This document shows positions 22,229-23,048 of a DNA stretch of 23,048 nucleotides, piece by piece. The stretch comes from JBCCAG01 sp050330955 (GTDB taxonomy: Bacteria; Cyanobacteriota; Cyanobacteriia; CAKZMO01), in assembly GCA_050330955.1 (NCBI GenBank), contig JBHJHJ010000004.1, positions 1-23,048 on the forward strand. Reading direction: 5' to 3'. Below the pieces are notes generated by a model. The model had not been told where the DNA came from and made no database searches. It saw only the letters and a list, made by a program, of their open reading frames with translations. Made by a program: the position numbers and the translations under genes. The stretch's first letter is position 1, and the number at the start of each line of letters is the position of its first letter.

Positions 22229-23048
22229 CTACTTGGCGGCGATCGCCCCTTCAGGCTCGCTAGAGGTTTCTTGAGGGACGTTATCCTTCACGATGGCGTC
22301 TATTTGGATGTCGCGCTGCCCTTCTGGCAGCTCGGTGTACTGCGCCACAATTTTGCGGAAGGCGTCACCGTCTAAGGTCTCCTGCTCGATGAGCATGTCG
22401 GCCAGGTGATCTAGCAGGGGGCGATTTTCCCGAACGATGGTGCGGGCGCGGTCGTAGCACTGGAAGGCGATCGCGCGAATCTGATGGTCAATTTTAGTGG
22501 CCATCTCCTCAGAGTACTCCTGATTTTGGGTCATCAGGTCCCGACCCAGGAACACCTCATTGTTGGTGGTTTCCATGGCAAAGGTGCCCAGCTCAGACAT
22601 GCCGTAGCGGGTGACCATTCTGCGGGCGTAGTCTGCCACCATGCGAATGTCGCTGGCTGCGCCGATGGTCACCTCATCAGCGCCAAAGATCTCGGCCTCC
22701 GTGGCTCGTCCGCCGAGGCTCACCGTGATCTGGTCCAGCAGGCTGGCCCGCGTCTGCAGACCGTCGTCGATGTCGGTACGGCGCAGCAGCGGTTTGGCAA
22801 AGCCCCCCACCCCGCCCGAGCGGGGAATGATGGTCACCTTATCTAGAGGGTCGGTGTGCTCTAGCAGGGTCATCAGTAACGCATGGCCCAGCTCGTGATA
22901 GGCAATTAGCCGCTTTTTCTTGCTGTCCATCAGCGGGTTCATGGTGAGGCCGATGGTGATGCGGTCGATGGCGTCTTCCACTTCCAAGTGGGTGACTGAA
23001 TCTTTGCGGCGGCGGGCCGTCAAGATGGCGGCCTCGTTGAGCATGTTG
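22229..23048 (-). CDS. ftsH: ATP-dependent zinc metalloprotease FtsH, C-terminal part (window edge)
   Basis: The gene runs off the window end; 273 codons are present, giving the end of the AAA+ domain and the protease domain. MLNEAAILTARRRK is the end of the AAA+ module. The zinc motif is HELGH (in AYHELGHALL), followed by DKVTIIPRSGG, SLGGRATEAEIFG and the third-ligand region VTIGAASDIRMVADYARRMV. FtsH degrades damaged membrane proteins, such as the photosystem II D1 protein in cyanobacteria. The VTIIPRSGGVGGF sequence differs from the FtsH2/FtsH3 type and resembles FtsH4-type paralogs as I remember them, a low-confidence assignment. The Leu in HELGH (usually Ala) is compatible with activity. 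The downstream FGE-like gene begins one base after its stop. Confidence 0.93.
   Translation of the reverse strand, partial: NMLNEAAILTARRRKDSVTHLEVEDAIDRITIGLTMNPLMDSKKKRLIAYHELGHALLMTLLEHTDPLDKVTIIPRSGGVGGFAKPLLRRTDIDDGLQTRASLLDQITVSLGGRATEAEIFGADEVTIGAASDIRMVADYARRMVTRYGMSELGTFAMETTNNEVFLGRDLMTQNQEYSEEMATKIDHQIRAIAFQCYDRARTIVRENRPLLDHLADMLIEQETLDGDAFRKIVAQYTELPEGQRDIQIDAIVKDNVPQETSSEPEGAIAAK

Overview
The window is ordinary chromosome from a cyanobacterium. GCGATCGC (HIP1) octamers occur in nearly every gene. The gene families are cyanobacterial in character: a DUF3747 plus SLH surface protein, a DUF1816 protein, an isocitrate dehydrogenase longer than the E. coli type, and many NpR/Leptolyngbya-type small hypotheticals. 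The DNA is GC-rich. Genus cannot be fixed from the sequence alone; a filamentous Leptolyngbya/Nodosilinea-like organism is a guess. No tRNA, rRNA, CRISPR array, insertion sequence or phage gene was seen.

Layout. 1-1300: a small cyanobacterial hypothetical and a DUF1993 protein, both +. 1370-5076: three minus-strand genes, a HEAT-repeat protein, larB (nickel-pincer cofactor synthesis, TTG start) and an orphan lipoprotein solute-binding protein of the peptide/nickel ABC family. 5225-7607: two plus-strand surface-type genes, a coiled-coil/C-terminal membrane-anchor protein with an internal 15-bp tandem repeat, then a secreted DUF3747-SLH protein with a structured leader. 7688-9005: a minus-strand STAS protein diverges from radC. 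9052-11457: a plus-strand cluster with its own good sigma70-type promoter: a second STAS protein, mini-RNase III (mrnC), 23S rRNA methyltransferase rlmB, then a DUF1816 protein. 11542-13699: a minus-strand pair overlapping by 14 bases, a class A beta-lactamase-like serine hydrolase followed by an alpha/beta hydrolase. 13848-16164: an agmatinase-type ureohydrolase, then pyrH and frr overlapping by 14 bases. 16267-17756: a SAM methyltransferase (-) diverging from a lipoprotein (+). 17997-19421: icd. 19577-21247: a short AraC-type regulator (-) diverging from an aldo/keto reductase (+). 21328-23048: an FGE-fold lipoprotein (-) immediately downstream of a truncated ftsH (-) that runs off the window.

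How genes work together. mrnC and rlmB both act on 23S rRNA, and pyrH-frr is a classic nucleotide/translation pair. The FtsH and FGE-like genes are separated by a single base, so they are probably co-transcribed. The serine hydrolase and alpha/beta hydrolase are translationally coupled by position.

No new multi-gene system was found. The observations most worth checking are smaller: a likely AUU start codon behind a perfect Shine-Dalgarno in the second STAS gene; a TATAAT box only five bases before the agmatinase ATG, implying a leaderless transcript or a GTG start 19 codons in; a palindromic dispersed repeat shared by the leaders of icd and the HEAT-repeat gene; a second dispersed repeat family, one copy of which has been absorbed as the C-terminus of RlmB; and a bulged hairpin in the SLH gene leader.
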